Below are positions 44,768 through 53,780 of a stretch of DNA of 64,000 nucleotides, in pieces. This DNA is from Photobacterium lutimaris (GTDB taxonomy: Bacteria; Pseudomonadota; Gammaproteobacteria; Enterobacterales; Vibrionaceae). The notes beneath the pieces were generated by a model. That model was not told the DNA's origin. It worked only from the letters and a program-made list of their open reading frames with translations, and made no database searches. Position 1 is the stretch's first letter. Every line of letters starts with the position of its first letter. The translations under genes and the position numbers were made by a program. The stretch spans positions 110,021 to 174,020 of the forward strand of contig NZ_PYMH01000012.1 in the NCBI RefSeq assembly GCF_003025555.1, written 5' to 3'.

Positions 44768-44961
44768 GTGTGTCGGCACACGCTTCCACACCCACTTTCT
44801 TGCCTCTACGAAAAAACACAGTATAACTGAAGGTTATGGTGTTTCTTCCGCCCTAAAAGTCGTTAATTTCGTCAATTTACCGGTAAGCACCAGCATCCAT
44901 TTCAACATCAAGCACAAACCTTGATCACAGCGTTGTTTCACAGGTAATTTCAGGCACCGGA

Positions 44962-47900
44962 ATGCAGCAGACTACCCGTTTCAAGCGACTCCAGCACACT
45001 TTGATGCTGGCCTTTTTAGTATTAAGTATTACCCCGTTAATACTGTCGGCCCTATTCTTCCTCAACTCACACACCAAAGATCTGGCAGAGCAAAGTACCA
45101 ACCACCTCGCTTCCCTGCTCGACAACAAGAAGAAGCAGCTCAATAACTTCTTTATCGCCCGGGAATCAGAGGTACAAAGCTTTGCCCGCTCCGAGCTGGC
45201 CAATGCCAGTGGTGGCCGATTTTACGGCCTTGTCGGTGCTTACCACCAGCTGGGAGATATTTCCGAGGCGCTACACAATAACGGCAGAAGCCGCTATTAC
45301 ACCGAAACGCTTGCCAACAAATCACTCGGCGAGCAGAGTACCGGCAACTATATCGGTCATGAACGCTACCGACTGATGTACAAGCGCTACAACTGGGCCT
45401 ACGAAGAATACCTTAAGCGCTCCAACTTCAGTGATATCCTGCTGGTCGATATCAGCGGCAACGTTGTCTATGCCGCCAATAGCCCGGAAACCTTTGGCAT
45501 CAATCTGCCGCAAGCCTCACAGGCTTATCCTGCGCTAAGCCAGACCTTCTCATCGATTCAACAGAAAACCGAGCACGCCGAAGGTATAGCCGACCAAGTA
45601 CCGGTAGCCTTTACCGATTTCAGCCCGACCCAAGGAGAGTCAGTACTTTCCGCCTGGTTCGCCGCCCCGATCATCCAGCAGGGCTATTTGCACAGCTACG
45701 TACTCTTCAAGCTGAGCAACCAGTCTATCCGAGACTTCCTCAGTGATGCCGGTAATAACTCCTATTCGGTACAAACCCTATTGGTCGGCCAAGATCACCT
45801 CTCGCGGTTACCGACCTCCGATGGCGATCCGGCCTCTTTCTCCAGTAACAGCATCAACCGGGCTCTAGAAGGGGGCAGCGGGGTCGGCAGCTTTGCCAAC
45901 TTCAATGGTGTGCCGGTTCTGAGTGCCTTTGCCCCACTCACTATCATGGATAGTCCATGGGCACTGGTTGTCGAACTGCCCGAGGAAGAAGCCTTTGCCC
46001 GTATCCGTCAACTAGAGGTTATTTTCTTTGTCGCCATGCTAACGGCCATCGTGCTGGTGATCATCGCCTCGCACTGGCTGTCGAATTCCATCACCGCTCC
46101 CTTACTCCGGTTAACCTGGGCGGCAGAACAAGTCTCGGCCGGGGATATGGATCAAAAAATCGAAGGGACCGAGCGTTGTGACGAGATAGGTCGTCTGGCG
46201 GTAAGCTTCGCCCGGATGCAATCATCCGTCAGGGAAAAGATGAGCTTGATCCGAGAGCAAAACAACGAGCTGGAACAAAATCTCCAAATCATCCAGCAGA
46301 AAAACAAAGAGCTGCAAACCGCCGATAAGCTCAAAGATGAATTCCTTGCCACCACCTCCCACGAGCTGCGCACCCCGCTGCATGGCATGGTGGGTATCGC
46401 CGAATCGCTGCTTGCAGGGGCCAACGGCCCAGTCCAGCACTCACAACGCCGCCAGCTTGAAATTATGATCAACAGCGGCCAGCGGTTGACGAACTTGGTC
46501 GATGACCTGCTTGACTACCACAAGATGCGATATGGCGATCTGGATATCCAGAAGCAAGCGGTGGATATCGCCTCTGCCGCCAGGCTGGTACTTGAACTCT
46601 CGAGCCACCTGCTTGGCAGCAAACCGGTGCGGATCATCAATCAGATTCCCAATGATCTGCCTCTGGTACAAGGGGATGAGCAACGATTGGAGCAAGTCCT
46701 CTATAACTTGGTCGGTAATGCCATTAAATATACCTCTGAAGGAAAAATCATCCTGTCAGCTACCATACTGGAGTCCCAGATCCGGATTCAGGTCGTTGAT
46801 ACCGGCCAGGGGATCCCAACCGAACAGCTGGAGCATATCTTCGAGCCGTTGATCCAAGCCAACACCCAATCGGCCAACTACCGCCAAGGCTCAGGCCTGG
46901 GCCTGTCGATCAGCCGCCAGCTGATCACACTGATGGGGGGGCGGCTGTATGTCAGTAGCCAACCGATGATTGGCACCACATTCAGCTTCACCCTGAACCT
47001 GGCATCCGACAGCGATATTGCCAGCAGTGAAGTGTCCAGTCGCAGCAACCACTTCCAAATCCCATCACCGGAAGCATACGCCTGCGAACTGGAAGAAATA
47101 GAGGAGAGCCCTGATGGCGATCTACTCCTCATTGTCGACGATGAACCAGTGAACCTGCAGGTTCTCCATAACTTCCTCCGCCTAGAAGGATACCGGGTGA
47201 TCACTGCAGAAAGTGGCCCGCAAGCCCTAAAGCTGGTTGAAAGCCACCAACCGGCATTGATGCTGCTGGATATCATGATGCCGGAAATGTCAGGCTACGA
47301 GGTCTGTGAGCAACTGCGGCAACACTACAGTATGCTGGAGCTACCGATCATTATGCTCTCAGCTCTTGGGCAAGTGCAGGACAGGATCCGCGGATTCGAA
47401 TCCGGGGCCAATGACTACCTGACCAAACCGTTCAACAAAGAAGAGCTGACCGCCCGCATCGGGGCCCACCTCAAGGCAGGACAAACCGAGCGTCAACAGC
47501 AAGAGAACCAACGTCTTGCTGAAGAGATTGCGCGTAGAGAGCAAGTGGAAAATAGCCTATTGGAAACCCAAAACCGCTTGCTTGGCTTGCTTGAGTCCTC
47601 CAACGAAGCCATTCTTTGCGTCCAAAGCGGGGGCCGTATTCGCTATGCTAACACCGCCGCAGGCAAGCTCTTCAACCGCTCTCCGGAGCAAGTTGAACGC
47701 CACCATATCGAAGATATTCTGGCCACCCACCTCCCACAGGATATCAGCCAAAGCCACCACTTCCATGGCAGCTTGATGTTCAAGGTTGGCGACAGCCTCA
47801 AATCACTTAATACCGATGTTATCAACCTACCAGAAGAGTCGGGTCTGCAACGGATGTTTATCTTTGATAACCATGGCCAAACCAGCAGCCACCGGATAGA

Positions 47901-48354
47901 GGTGCTCGAAAATGCCGTCGACGTCCTGTCAGGCTTTGCTTTCAACCGTAATAAGGACACTTTACAAAAACTGCGCCACCTCGGTGACGAGTTCTGCTCA
48001 CTGGCCGATAAGCTGGAAGGCAATAATAATGGCAAGAGCAAGAATGACGCCTTGCGTGAATTACTGGTCGAGATCATGAAGGCAACCTTGGCACAGTGGG
48101 AAGAGTCGACTCAGAAAACCAAATTTGAATTGGCTGAAGAAAGTGGCCTGTGGCGGGTATATCTTGACCGCAGCACCCTGCAAACCCGTACACTGGATAA
48201 ATACTTGCATTTGGAAACACTACCGAAAACGCCGCGCTGGCGAACCGTGCTCAGCACCATTGACTTTGTCCTGGAGCGCAGCCCTCGCAATACCGCGGCC
48301 TATAAAGAACTGCTGACAATGAAAGAGCAGCTGCAGCACATCATCAACCAATAG
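44962..48354 (+). CDS. chiS: Chitin-responsive hybrid sensor kinase / DNA-binding regulator ChiS
   Basis: 1130 aa, one residue longer than V. cholerae ChiS as I recall. Membrane segments at about 13-34 and 352-371 bracket a periplasmic sensor domain (35-350) that senses chitin via the oligosaccharide-binding protein; HAMP (372-425), coiled coil, HisKA with H467 in TTSHELRTPLHG, ATPase motifs (NLVGNAIKY, DTGQGIP, GSGLGLSISR), receiver D770 in LMLLDIMMPEMSG, a PAS-like region (870-960) and a C-terminal domain (to 1130) that in V. cholerae binds DNA and activates the chb promoter directly. H467 and D770 correspond to H469 and D772 there. The operon it should control starts 608 bases downstream. 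Confidence 0.95.
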   Translation: MQQTTRFKRLQHTLMLAFLVLSITPLILSALFFLNSHTKDLAEQSTNHLASLLDNKKKQLNNFFIARESEVQSFARSELANASGGRFYGLVGAYHQLGDISEALHNNGRSRYYTETLANKSLGEQSTGNYIGHERYRLMYKRYNWAYEEYLKRSNFSDILLVDISGNVVYAANSPETFGINLPQASQAYPALSQTFSSIQQKTEHAEGIADQVPVAFTDFSPTQGESVLSAWFAAPIIQQGYLHSYVLFKLSNQSIRDFLSDAGNNSYSVQTLLVGQDHLSRLPTSDGDPASFSSNSINRALEGGSGVGSFANFNGVPVLSAFAPLTIMDSPWALVVELPEEEAFARIRQLEVIFFVAMLTAIVLVIIASHWLSNSITAPLLRLTWAAEQVSAGDMDQKIEGTERCDEIGRLAVSFARMQSSVREKMSLIREQNNELEQNLQIIQQKNKELQTADKLKDEFLATTSHELRTPLHGMVGIAESLLAGANGPVQHSQRRQLEIMINSGQRLTNLVDDLLDYHKMRYGDLDIQKQAVDIASAARLVLELSSHLLGSKPVRIINQIPNDLPLVQGDEQRLEQVLYNLVGNAIKYTSEGKIILSATILESQIRIQVVDTGQGIPTEQLEHIFEPLIQANTQSANYRQGSGLGLSISRQLITLMGGRLYVSSQPMIGTTFSFTLNLASDSDIASSEVSSRSNHFQIPSPEAYACELEEIEESPDGDLLLIVDDEPVNLQVLHNFLRLEGYRVITAESGPQALKLVESHQPALMLLDIMMPEMSGYEVCEQLRQHYSMLELPIIMLSALGQVQDRIRGFESGANDYLTKPFNKEELTARIGAHLKAGQTERQQQENQRLAEEIARREQVENSLLETQNRLLGLLESSNEAILCVQSGGRIRYANTAAGKLFNRSPEQVERHHIEDILATHLPQDISQSHHFHGSLMFKVGDSLKSLNTDVINLPEESGLQRMFIFDNHGQTSSHRIEVLENAVDVLSGFAFNRNKDTLQKLRHLGDEFCSLADKLEGNNNGKSKNDALRELLVEIMKATLAQWEESTQKTKFELAEESGLWRVYLDRSTLQTRTLDKYLHLETLPKTPRWRTVLSTIDFVLERSPRNTAAYKELLTMKEQLQHIINQ

Positions 48355-48369
48355 CGATACCTGCACAGA

Positions 48370-48398
48370 TAAAGCCTGCCTCGTGCAGGCTTTTTTTT
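48370..48398 (+). terminator. Terminator of chiS
   Basis: AAGCCTGC (48372-48379) pairs with GCAGGCTT (48385-48392), then a run of T. It insulates the kinase gene from the operon. Confidence 0.9.
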
Positions 48399-48747
48399 GC
48401 CTCAAATTATCCCTCTAAAAACGCAAAAACAACGATGTTCAGCGGTGAGACACTGGCCAAAAACTCTCCAATAACTGCATTTAACTAGGGTTATCCCCCT
48501 GCTTTTAACGAGAAGTTTCGGTTTATGAGAAGGTAATCACAACAAACTCAATTCCTAAATTTTCCGCAAGGAATTAAGGGGGAAGATTGACTTCGTTACA
48601 TAAGCCAACACCACATACAAACGCAAGGCTTTGATTTAAAATGGATAAAAACAAAAGGATGAATTTATCAGTATGAAACGTCGAAATGTAAATTGCGATC
48701 TTAAGCACACCTCATGTTGGGGCAAGCGCTAGATCACAGTCCGTTAT

Positions 48748-48792
48748 TAACGTTTTTTACGGAGGCATAAACGAATTTAACGTTTTTGACGG
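48748..48792. promoter_or_regulatory. Direct repeats, candidate regulator sites of the chitobiose operon
   Basis: TAACGTTTTTTACGG (48748-48762) and TAACGTTTTTGACGG (48778-48792) differ at one of 15 positions and are exactly 30 bp apart, close to three helical turns, so on nearly the same DNA face. ChiS is known to bind two sites at the chb promoter in V. cholerae; assigning these repeats to ChiS is my inference. Confidence 0.5.
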
Positions 48793-48796
48793 GCAG

Positions 48797-48822
48797 CCGG
48801 ATTGACCGTTTTGCCAATCCGG
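48797..48822. repeat. 8-bp inverted repeat in the chitobiose operon leader/promoter
   Basis: CCGGATTG (48797-48804) and CAATCCGG (48815-48822), separated by ACCGTTTTGC. The 10-base spacer fits either an operator or a hairpin. The spacer contains ACCGTTTT, related to the ACGTTTTT core of the neighbouring direct repeats. Confidence 0.6.
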
Positions 48823-48901
48823 AGTTTCCTTAAGACACACAGAGCCTGCAAGGCCATTTGTTCGGGTGCGTTACTCAACTTGAACAAAGCGGGTTCTTCC
48901 T

Positions 48902-48925
48902 CCCCGTAGATACGGGGGTTTTTCC
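48902..48925 (+). terminator. Terminator-like hairpin in the leader of the chitobiose operon
   Basis: CCCCGTA (48902-48908) pairs with TACGGGG (48911-48917), or six pairs with an AGAT loop, followed by GTTTTT. It lies 37 bases before the ATG of the first operon gene, so transcripts starting upstream must pass it. An overlapping pairing TTGTTC (48858-48863) with GAACAA (48882-48887) sits just before. Confidence 0.6.
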
Positions 48926-48961
48926 ATAAGTGAAACTAAAAGCAAAGAGTAAGGAACAGCT

Positions 48962-50641
48962 ATGCTTGCCAATATAAAGAAAACCCAGTTAGCGCTAGCC
49001 GTTGTAGCAGCCGCTTCAACAATGTTAATCGCCCCTGTGGCGTCAGCTGCAGATCGCGCTGAGCTAACCATGGTGCCTAAGTTCTATCCAACTTTTGTAC
49101 GTAACTTTAACCCTTACCTACAGACTCAACTGGACACTACCTACGACTTCTTGTTTGAGCCATTGGTTGTGTTCAACGAGCTTAAGGGTAACGAGCCGGT
49201 CATGCGTTTGGCGAAAGACTACTACATGTCAGACGACCTAATGGAAGTGACATTCGAAATCCGTGATGGTGTAAAATGGTCTGACGGCAAAACATTCTCT
49301 GCCAAAGATGTCGCATTTACCTTTGAACTACTGGAAAAACACCCAGAGCTTGACCGTACGGGTATCAATGCCCGTCTGAAAGGCGTCAAGGCGAAAGGCG
49401 ACAAAGTGACCTTCAGCCTAACTGAAGCAAACTCAAACGTTCCTTACTTGATTGCTAAAGTCGCCGTTGTGCCTGAGCATATCTGGAGCAAAGTTAAAGA
49501 TCCAACGCGCTTCACCAACGAAAACCCTGTTGGTACCGGTCCATTCACCGAAATCGAGACCTTCACACCTCAGCTGTACACTCAGTGTCGCAATCCGAAC
49601 TACTGGGATAACGCGAACCTAGACGTAGACTGCCTGCGCCTACCACAGGTTGGCGGTAACGACCAATTCCTTGGTCAAGTTCTAAGCGGCCAGTTTGACT
49701 GGACCTACGCGTTCATTCCTGATGTCGACAGCACCTACGCAGCAGCAAGTCCAAACAACAAGTACTGGTACCCTGCCGGCGGTTCGCAAGCATTCGTAAT
49801 GAACTACAACTCGCCAAACAAAGGCAACCACGAAGCAATCAACAACATTGACTTCCGCCGTGCCTTCTCAATGGCTATCGACCGTGAAACGATCATCGAT
49901 ATCGCCTTCTACGGCGGCGGTGTAGTGAACGATTACGCGTCAGGTCTAGGCCAGGCATTTGCTTCATGGTCTGATAACGCAGTGTACGAAAAGTACAAGC
50001 CATACATGACCTACAATGTTGCCAACGCTAAAGCGCTACTGAAAAAAGCCGGCTTTAAAGACACCAATGGCGACGGCTTTGTCGAATCTCCGACAGGCAA
50101 GAACATCGAGCTATCTATTCAGTCACCAAATGGCTGGACAGATTTCAACAATACGGTTCAGCTAAGTGTTGAAATGCTTCAGGAAGTGGGTATCAAGGCC
50201 AAGGCCAGCACACCTGATTTCTCGGTCTACAACCAGGCAATGCTAGATGCAACGTATGATGTGGCGTACACCAACTACTTCCACGGTGCGGATCCTTACA
50301 CATACTGGGACAGTGCTTACCACTCTCGCTTCCAGGCTAACGAAGGCATGCCTCGTTTCGCCCTGCACTACTGGAATAACGAGAAGCTGGATAACTTGCT
50401 AGCAGGTTTCTACAAGACAGCAGACCGTGACGAGCAGGTTAAGATGGCTCACGCAATCCAAAAGATCATTGCCGAGAACCAGGTAACCATCCCTGTAATG
50501 TCAGGTGCTTACACCTCTCAGTACAACACAGCACGCTTTACTGGCTGGTGGAACGAGAACAACCCGAAAGGACGTCCTATGCCAATCACCAACACCCAAG
50601 AGCGTCTACTTCAAGTACTTGATCTAAAACCTAAATCGTAA
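48962..50641 (+). CDS. Periplasmic chitooligosaccharide-binding protein of the ABC importer
   Basis: 559 aa class II (DppA/OppA-like, SBP_bac_5) binding protein. Signal peptide 1-29 ending PVASAA. Typical blocks: FEPLVVFNELKGNEP, KDVAFTFELLEKHPE, GTGPFTEIETF, FRRAFSMAIDRETIIDIAF and LKKAGFKDTNGDGF. Its high use of preferred codons suggests strong expression. In V. cholerae the orthologous protein binds (GlcNAc)n and holds ChiS inactive until chitin is present. First gene of the operon; AAGGA precedes the ATG. A perfect hairpin follows it, probably so that it is made in excess over the membrane components. Confidence 0.93.
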   Translation: MLANIKKTQLALAVVAAASTMLIAPVASAADRAELTMVPKFYPTFVRNFNPYLQTQLDTTYDFLFEPLVVFNELKGNEPVMRLAKDYYMSDDLMEVTFEIRDGVKWSDGKTFSAKDVAFTFELLEKHPELDRTGINARLKGVKAKGDKVTFSLTEANSNVPYLIAKVAVVPEHIWSKVKDPTRFTNENPVGTGPFTEIETFTPQLYTQCRNPNYWDNANLDVDCLRLPQVGGNDQFLGQVLSGQFDWTYAFIPDVDSTYAAASPNNKYWYPAGGSQAFVMNYNSPNKGNHEAINNIDFRRAFSMAIDRETIIDIAFYGGGVVNDYASGLGQAFASWSDNAVYEKYKPYMTYNVANAKALLKKAGFKDTNGDGFVESPTGKNIELSIQSPNGWTDFNNTVQLSVEMLQEVGIKAKASTPDFSVYNQAMLDATYDVAYTNYFHGADPYTYWDSAYHSRFQANEGMPRFALHYWNNEKLDNLLAGFYKTADRDEQVKMAHAIQKIIAENQVTIPVMSGAYTSQYNTARFTGWWNENNPKGRPMPITNTQERLLQVLDLKPKS

Positions 50642-50653
50642 TTTTCGCAATTT

Positions 50654-50676
50654 GCGGTGCGCACCTTGCGCACCGC
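50654..50676 (+). promoter_or_regulatory. Intercistronic hairpin after the binding-protein gene
   Basis: GCGGTGCGCA (50654-50663) pairs perfectly with TGCGCACCGC (50667-50676), loop CCT; no T tract. Such hairpins behind binding-protein genes (malE-malF type) stabilise the upstream message or partly stop transcription. Confidence 0.75.
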
Positions 50677-50775
50677 CCCTTCAACCTTCCCCCTTAGAAA
50701 TAACGATGGCCAGTGGTCAGGGAAGAGTGTGTCTGAAATCTGGTTAAAAAAGCTGGATATTTTAAGGTGTGAGTT

Positions 50776-51762
50776 ATGGGATTTTTTGTACGAAGACTTA
50801 GCTTTTATTTTATTGCGCTCCTGTTCGCAATAACGATTAACTTTATTATTCCTCGGGCGATGCCCGGTGATCCGGTCACCATGATGTTTGCCAATGCGGC
50901 AGTACAAGTGACCCCTGAACGTATTGCTGCAATGAAAGAACTACTGGGCTTTGTCGACGGCCCTATGTACCAGCAATACTTTATCTATCTCAAAGGGATC
51001 TTTTCATGGGACCTGGGGATATCAATCCAGACCTACCCGCAAACCGTTAACGAAGTGCTGGGCAATGCCGTTGGCTGGTCGCTGTTCCTAGCCGGTACCG
51101 CTGTGATCTTGGCTTTCTGCATGGGTTCGACACTGGGGATTTTTGCAGCCTGGAAACGTGGCAGTAAATACGACGCCTTTATTTCACCAGGTATGTTGGT
51201 TGTACAGGCTGTGCCACCTGTGGTCGTTGCCATGTTGGTGCTCTACACCTTTGCAATCGGGGCCAAATGGTTCCCGTCGACTTACGCCTATACCCCTGGA
51301 ACGATACCTGACTGGACTAGCTTGGATTTCTATCTGGATGTGGGCTATCACGCCGTACTGCCACTGTTCTGTGCCACTATCATCCAGATTGGCGGCTTCC
51401 TGATCAATATGCGTAACAACATGATCAACCTGCTAAATGAAGACTATATCACGATGGCAAAAGGTAAGGGGCTGAGTGAAAACCGCATAGTCTTCAAGTA
51501 CGCCGCCCGTAACGCCATGCTGCCAAGTGTTACCGCCCTGTCGATGGCTATCGGTATGGCCATTGGTGGCCAGCTGATCATCGAAATGATCTTCAACTAC
51601 CCAGGCCTTGGCACCGTATTGCTCAACGCCATTAATCAACGTGACTACCAAGTACTGCAAGGCCAGCTACTGATCATGACCATGTTCATGCTGTTCTTCA
51701 ACTTCATGGCCGACATTCTTATTGTTGCTCTGGATCCGCGTCTGCGTAAGGGAGGCAAATAA
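50776..51762 (+). CDS. Chitobiose ABC transporter permease (DppB type)
   Basis: 328 aa inner-membrane permease. N-terminal helix and the family block FAITINFIIPRAMPGDPV, then about five more helices; the ATPase-contacting EAA-like loop is around EDYITMAKGKGLSENRIVFKYAARNAMLP. Located 134 bases after the binding protein and 2 bases before the second permease. The set corresponds to the V. cholerae chitin-oligosaccharide importer, from memory. Confidence 0.93.
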   Translation: MGFFVRRLSFYFIALLFAITINFIIPRAMPGDPVTMMFANAAVQVTPERIAAMKELLGFVDGPMYQQYFIYLKGIFSWDLGISIQTYPQTVNEVLGNAVGWSLFLAGTAVILAFCMGSTLGIFAAWKRGSKYDAFISPGMLVVQAVPPVVVAMLVLYTFAIGAKWFPSTYAYTPGTIPDWTSLDFYLDVGYHAVLPLFCATIIQIGGFLINMRNNMINLLNEDYITMAKGKGLSENRIVFKYAARNAMLPSVTALSMAIGMAIGGQLIIEMIFNYPGLGTVLLNAINQRDYQVLQGQLLIMTMFMLFFNFMADILIVALDPRLRKGGK

Positions 51763-51764
51763 TC

Positions 51765-52787
51765 ATGAAAGGACTTATCAAGCTACTTTCTAGCAATACC
51801 AAGGCCCTGTTTGGCCTGACCGTTATCGCCGCCTTTCTTTTTGGTGCGATATTTGCCCCAGTCATCACTGAATATGCGCCGGACAAACGAACCGGTAACC
51901 CGCACGAATACCCTGCTTTCGTCGTGAAGGCCGCCCAAAATAATCCTGACGGCTGGGTTGCCACAAACCTGGCTGACAGCAAACGTACCCTGCGCATGTC
52001 AAAGGATGCGGACCACGTCCTCGGCACAACCCGAATGGGCCGTGATGTTTGGTCGCAGGTAGTTTACGGTGCCCGTACCTCACTCGCCGTTGGTTTCGGT
52101 GCCGGTATCATGGTGTGCTTTTTGGCAACGGTCATTGGGGTCTCTGCTGGTTACTTCGGCGGCCGTGTCGACGACATCCTATCGGCAGCCATGAATATCA
52201 TGTTGGTGATCCCCCAGCTACCGCTGCTGTTCGTAATCGCCGCCTTCATTGGTCAGGCTGGGCCTCTGACTATCGCCATCGTGATCGGGATGACCTCATG
52301 GGCATGGGGTGCCCGTGTGGTCAGGGCGCAGACGCTCTCCTTGCGTGAAAAAGAGTTCGTCAAGGCTGCTGAAGTGCTAGGGGAATCGTCAGCCCGCATC
52401 ATCTTTGTCGAAATTCTGCCGAACCTGATTTCCATTGTCGGTGCAAGCTTCATCGGTTCCGTCATGCTCGCCATTATGATGGAGGCCACGCTGTCCTTCC
52501 TTGGCCTGGGCAACCCGAACTCCATCAGCTGGGGCATCATGCTCTACAACGTACAAACCTCGTCATCGATGCTGGTCGGCGCTTGGTGGGAACTATTGGC
52601 ACCGTGTCTAGCCCTGACATTCATTGCTATCGGCCTGGCAATGCTTAACTTCGCCGTTGATGAAATCGCCAACCCGCAGCTGCGCTCGCACAAAGGCATG
52701 CGCCGTTGGAAAAACATGGCAAAAGAAAACCAGAAAGCTGAGGCAATTATCGCACCTCAGCCAGCCCTTGAAGGGGGAGAGAAATAA
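51765..52787 (+). CDS. Chitobiose ABC transporter permease (DppC type)
   Basis: 340 aa. One N-terminal helix, a periplasmic section of about 70 residues (VITEYAPDKRTGNPHEYP to DADHVLGTTRMGRDVWSQVV), then the BPD-transport domain with SLAVGFGAGIMVCFLATVIGVSAG and the EAA-like loop EFVKAAEVLGESSARIIFVEILPN. Its stop codon overlaps the start of the following ATPase gene by one base (52787). AGGGAGG precedes the start inside the end of the first permease gene. Confidence 0.93.
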   Translation: MKGLIKLLSSNTKALFGLTVIAAFLFGAIFAPVITEYAPDKRTGNPHEYPAFVVKAAQNNPDGWVATNLADSKRTLRMSKDADHVLGTTRMGRDVWSQVVYGARTSLAVGFGAGIMVCFLATVIGVSAGYFGGRVDDILSAAMNIMLVIPQLPLLFVIAAFIGQAGPLTIAIVIGMTSWAWGARVVRAQTLSLREKEFVKAAEVLGESSARIIFVEILPNLISIVGASFIGSVMLAIMMEATLSFLGLGNPNSISWGIMLYNVQTSSSMLVGAWWELLAPCLALTFIAIGLAMLNFAVDEIANPQLRSHKGMRRWKNMAKENQKAEAIIAPQPALEGGEK

Positions 52788-53758
52788 TGAGCAACCCACA
52801 AATTTCTATCCGCAACCTGTGTGTTGACTACATTACCGATGCTGGTGATGTACGTGCAGTAAACGACGTTAGCTTTGATATCGGCAAAGGCGAGATCTTT
52901 GGCCTGGCTGGCGAATCTGGCTGTGGTAAATCCACCGTTGCCTTCTCCTTGATGCGCCTGCATAAGCCGCCTGCATTCATTACCGGTGGCGAGGTTATCT
53001 TCGACGGTCATGGCGACATTCTAAAATTCAACGAAGCACAGATGTCCGCATTCCGCTGGAGTGAGATCTCAATGGTATTTCAGAGTGCGATGAACGCCCT
53101 GAACCCGGTTCTAACGCTTGAAGATCAATTCTGCGATGTGATCATGCGCCATACCGCTATGACCCGCCAGCAGGCAGTTCGCCGAGCAGAAGGTCTATTG
53201 GAAATCGTGGATATTCACCCAAGCCGTCTGCGTGATTTCCCGCACCAGTTCTCCGGTGGTATGCGCCAACGCCTGGTCATCGCCATCGCTTTGGCCCTGA
53301 ACCCGAAGATGATCATTATGGATGAGCCGACCACGGCCCTCGATGTGGTAGTACAGCGCGAGATCCTGCAGAAGATCTATGCCCTGAAGGACGAGTTTGG
53401 CTTTTCCATCCTGTTCATTACCCATGATCTGTCGTTGATGGTCGAGTTCTCCGACCGCATCGGCATCATGTATTCCGGTGAGTTGGTTGAGGTCGCGCCG
53501 TCCAAGCAAATCCTTGAAGACCCTTTCCATCCCTATACCGAAGGGTTGGGTAGCTCTTTCCCACCACTGACCGGACCAAAGCCCCGCCTGAAGGGGATCC
53601 CGGGCAACCCGCTCAACTTGTTGGAAGTTCCTACTGGGTGTCGCTTCCAGGCCCGCTGCAGCAAGGCTCATGATGCCTGTTTCAGTCAAGCGACTCAGCT
53701 CCGTCAGCTGGAACCCAGCCGTTTTAGTAACTGCCACCTATTTAACAAGAGCAGTTAG
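52787..53758 (+). CDS. Chitobiose ABC transporter ATPase (OppD/DppD type)
   Basis: 323 aa. Walker A GESGCGKST, Q-loop MVFQSAMNALNPVLTLEDQ, signature SGGMRQRL, Walker B MIIMDEPTTALD and H-loop FITHDLSLM. The C-terminal oligopeptide-type extension has GIPGNPLNLLEVPTGCRFQ then ARCSKAHDAC, the cysteine pattern that in some OppD/DppD proteins holds an iron-sulfur cluster. Works as a heterodimer with the next gene product. Confidence 0.94.
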   Translation: MSNPQISIRNLCVDYITDAGDVRAVNDVSFDIGKGEIFGLAGESGCGKSTVAFSLMRLHKPPAFITGGEVIFDGHGDILKFNEAQMSAFRWSEISMVFQSAMNALNPVLTLEDQFCDVIMRHTAMTRQQAVRRAEGLLEIVDIHPSRLRDFPHQFSGGMRQRLVIAIALALNPKMIIMDEPTTALDVVVQREILQKIYALKDEFGFSILFITHDLSLMVEFSDRIGIMYSGELVEVAPSKQILEDPFHPYTEGLGSSFPPLTGPKPRLKGIPGNPLNLLEVPTGCRFQARCSKAHDACFSQATQLRQLEPSRFSNCHLFNKSS

Positions 53759-53780
53759 AGATTAAGGAATAGGAAGCATT

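Larger units (their letters stand above)
48355..48961. other. Regulatory region upstream of the chitobiose operon
   Basis: 607 bases. After the chiS terminator comes AT-rich DNA (48400-48700), then the direct repeats, a CCGGATTG inverted repeat and a terminator-like leader hairpin, described separately. A right CRP half-site-like TCACA occurs (48734-48738) but its left half does not match. No gene is seen. Confidence 0.5.

Noticed and set aside
48721..48740. CRP site in the chitobiose promoter region
   Set aside because: Only the right half TCACA matches; the left half at the required spacing reads CAAGC.
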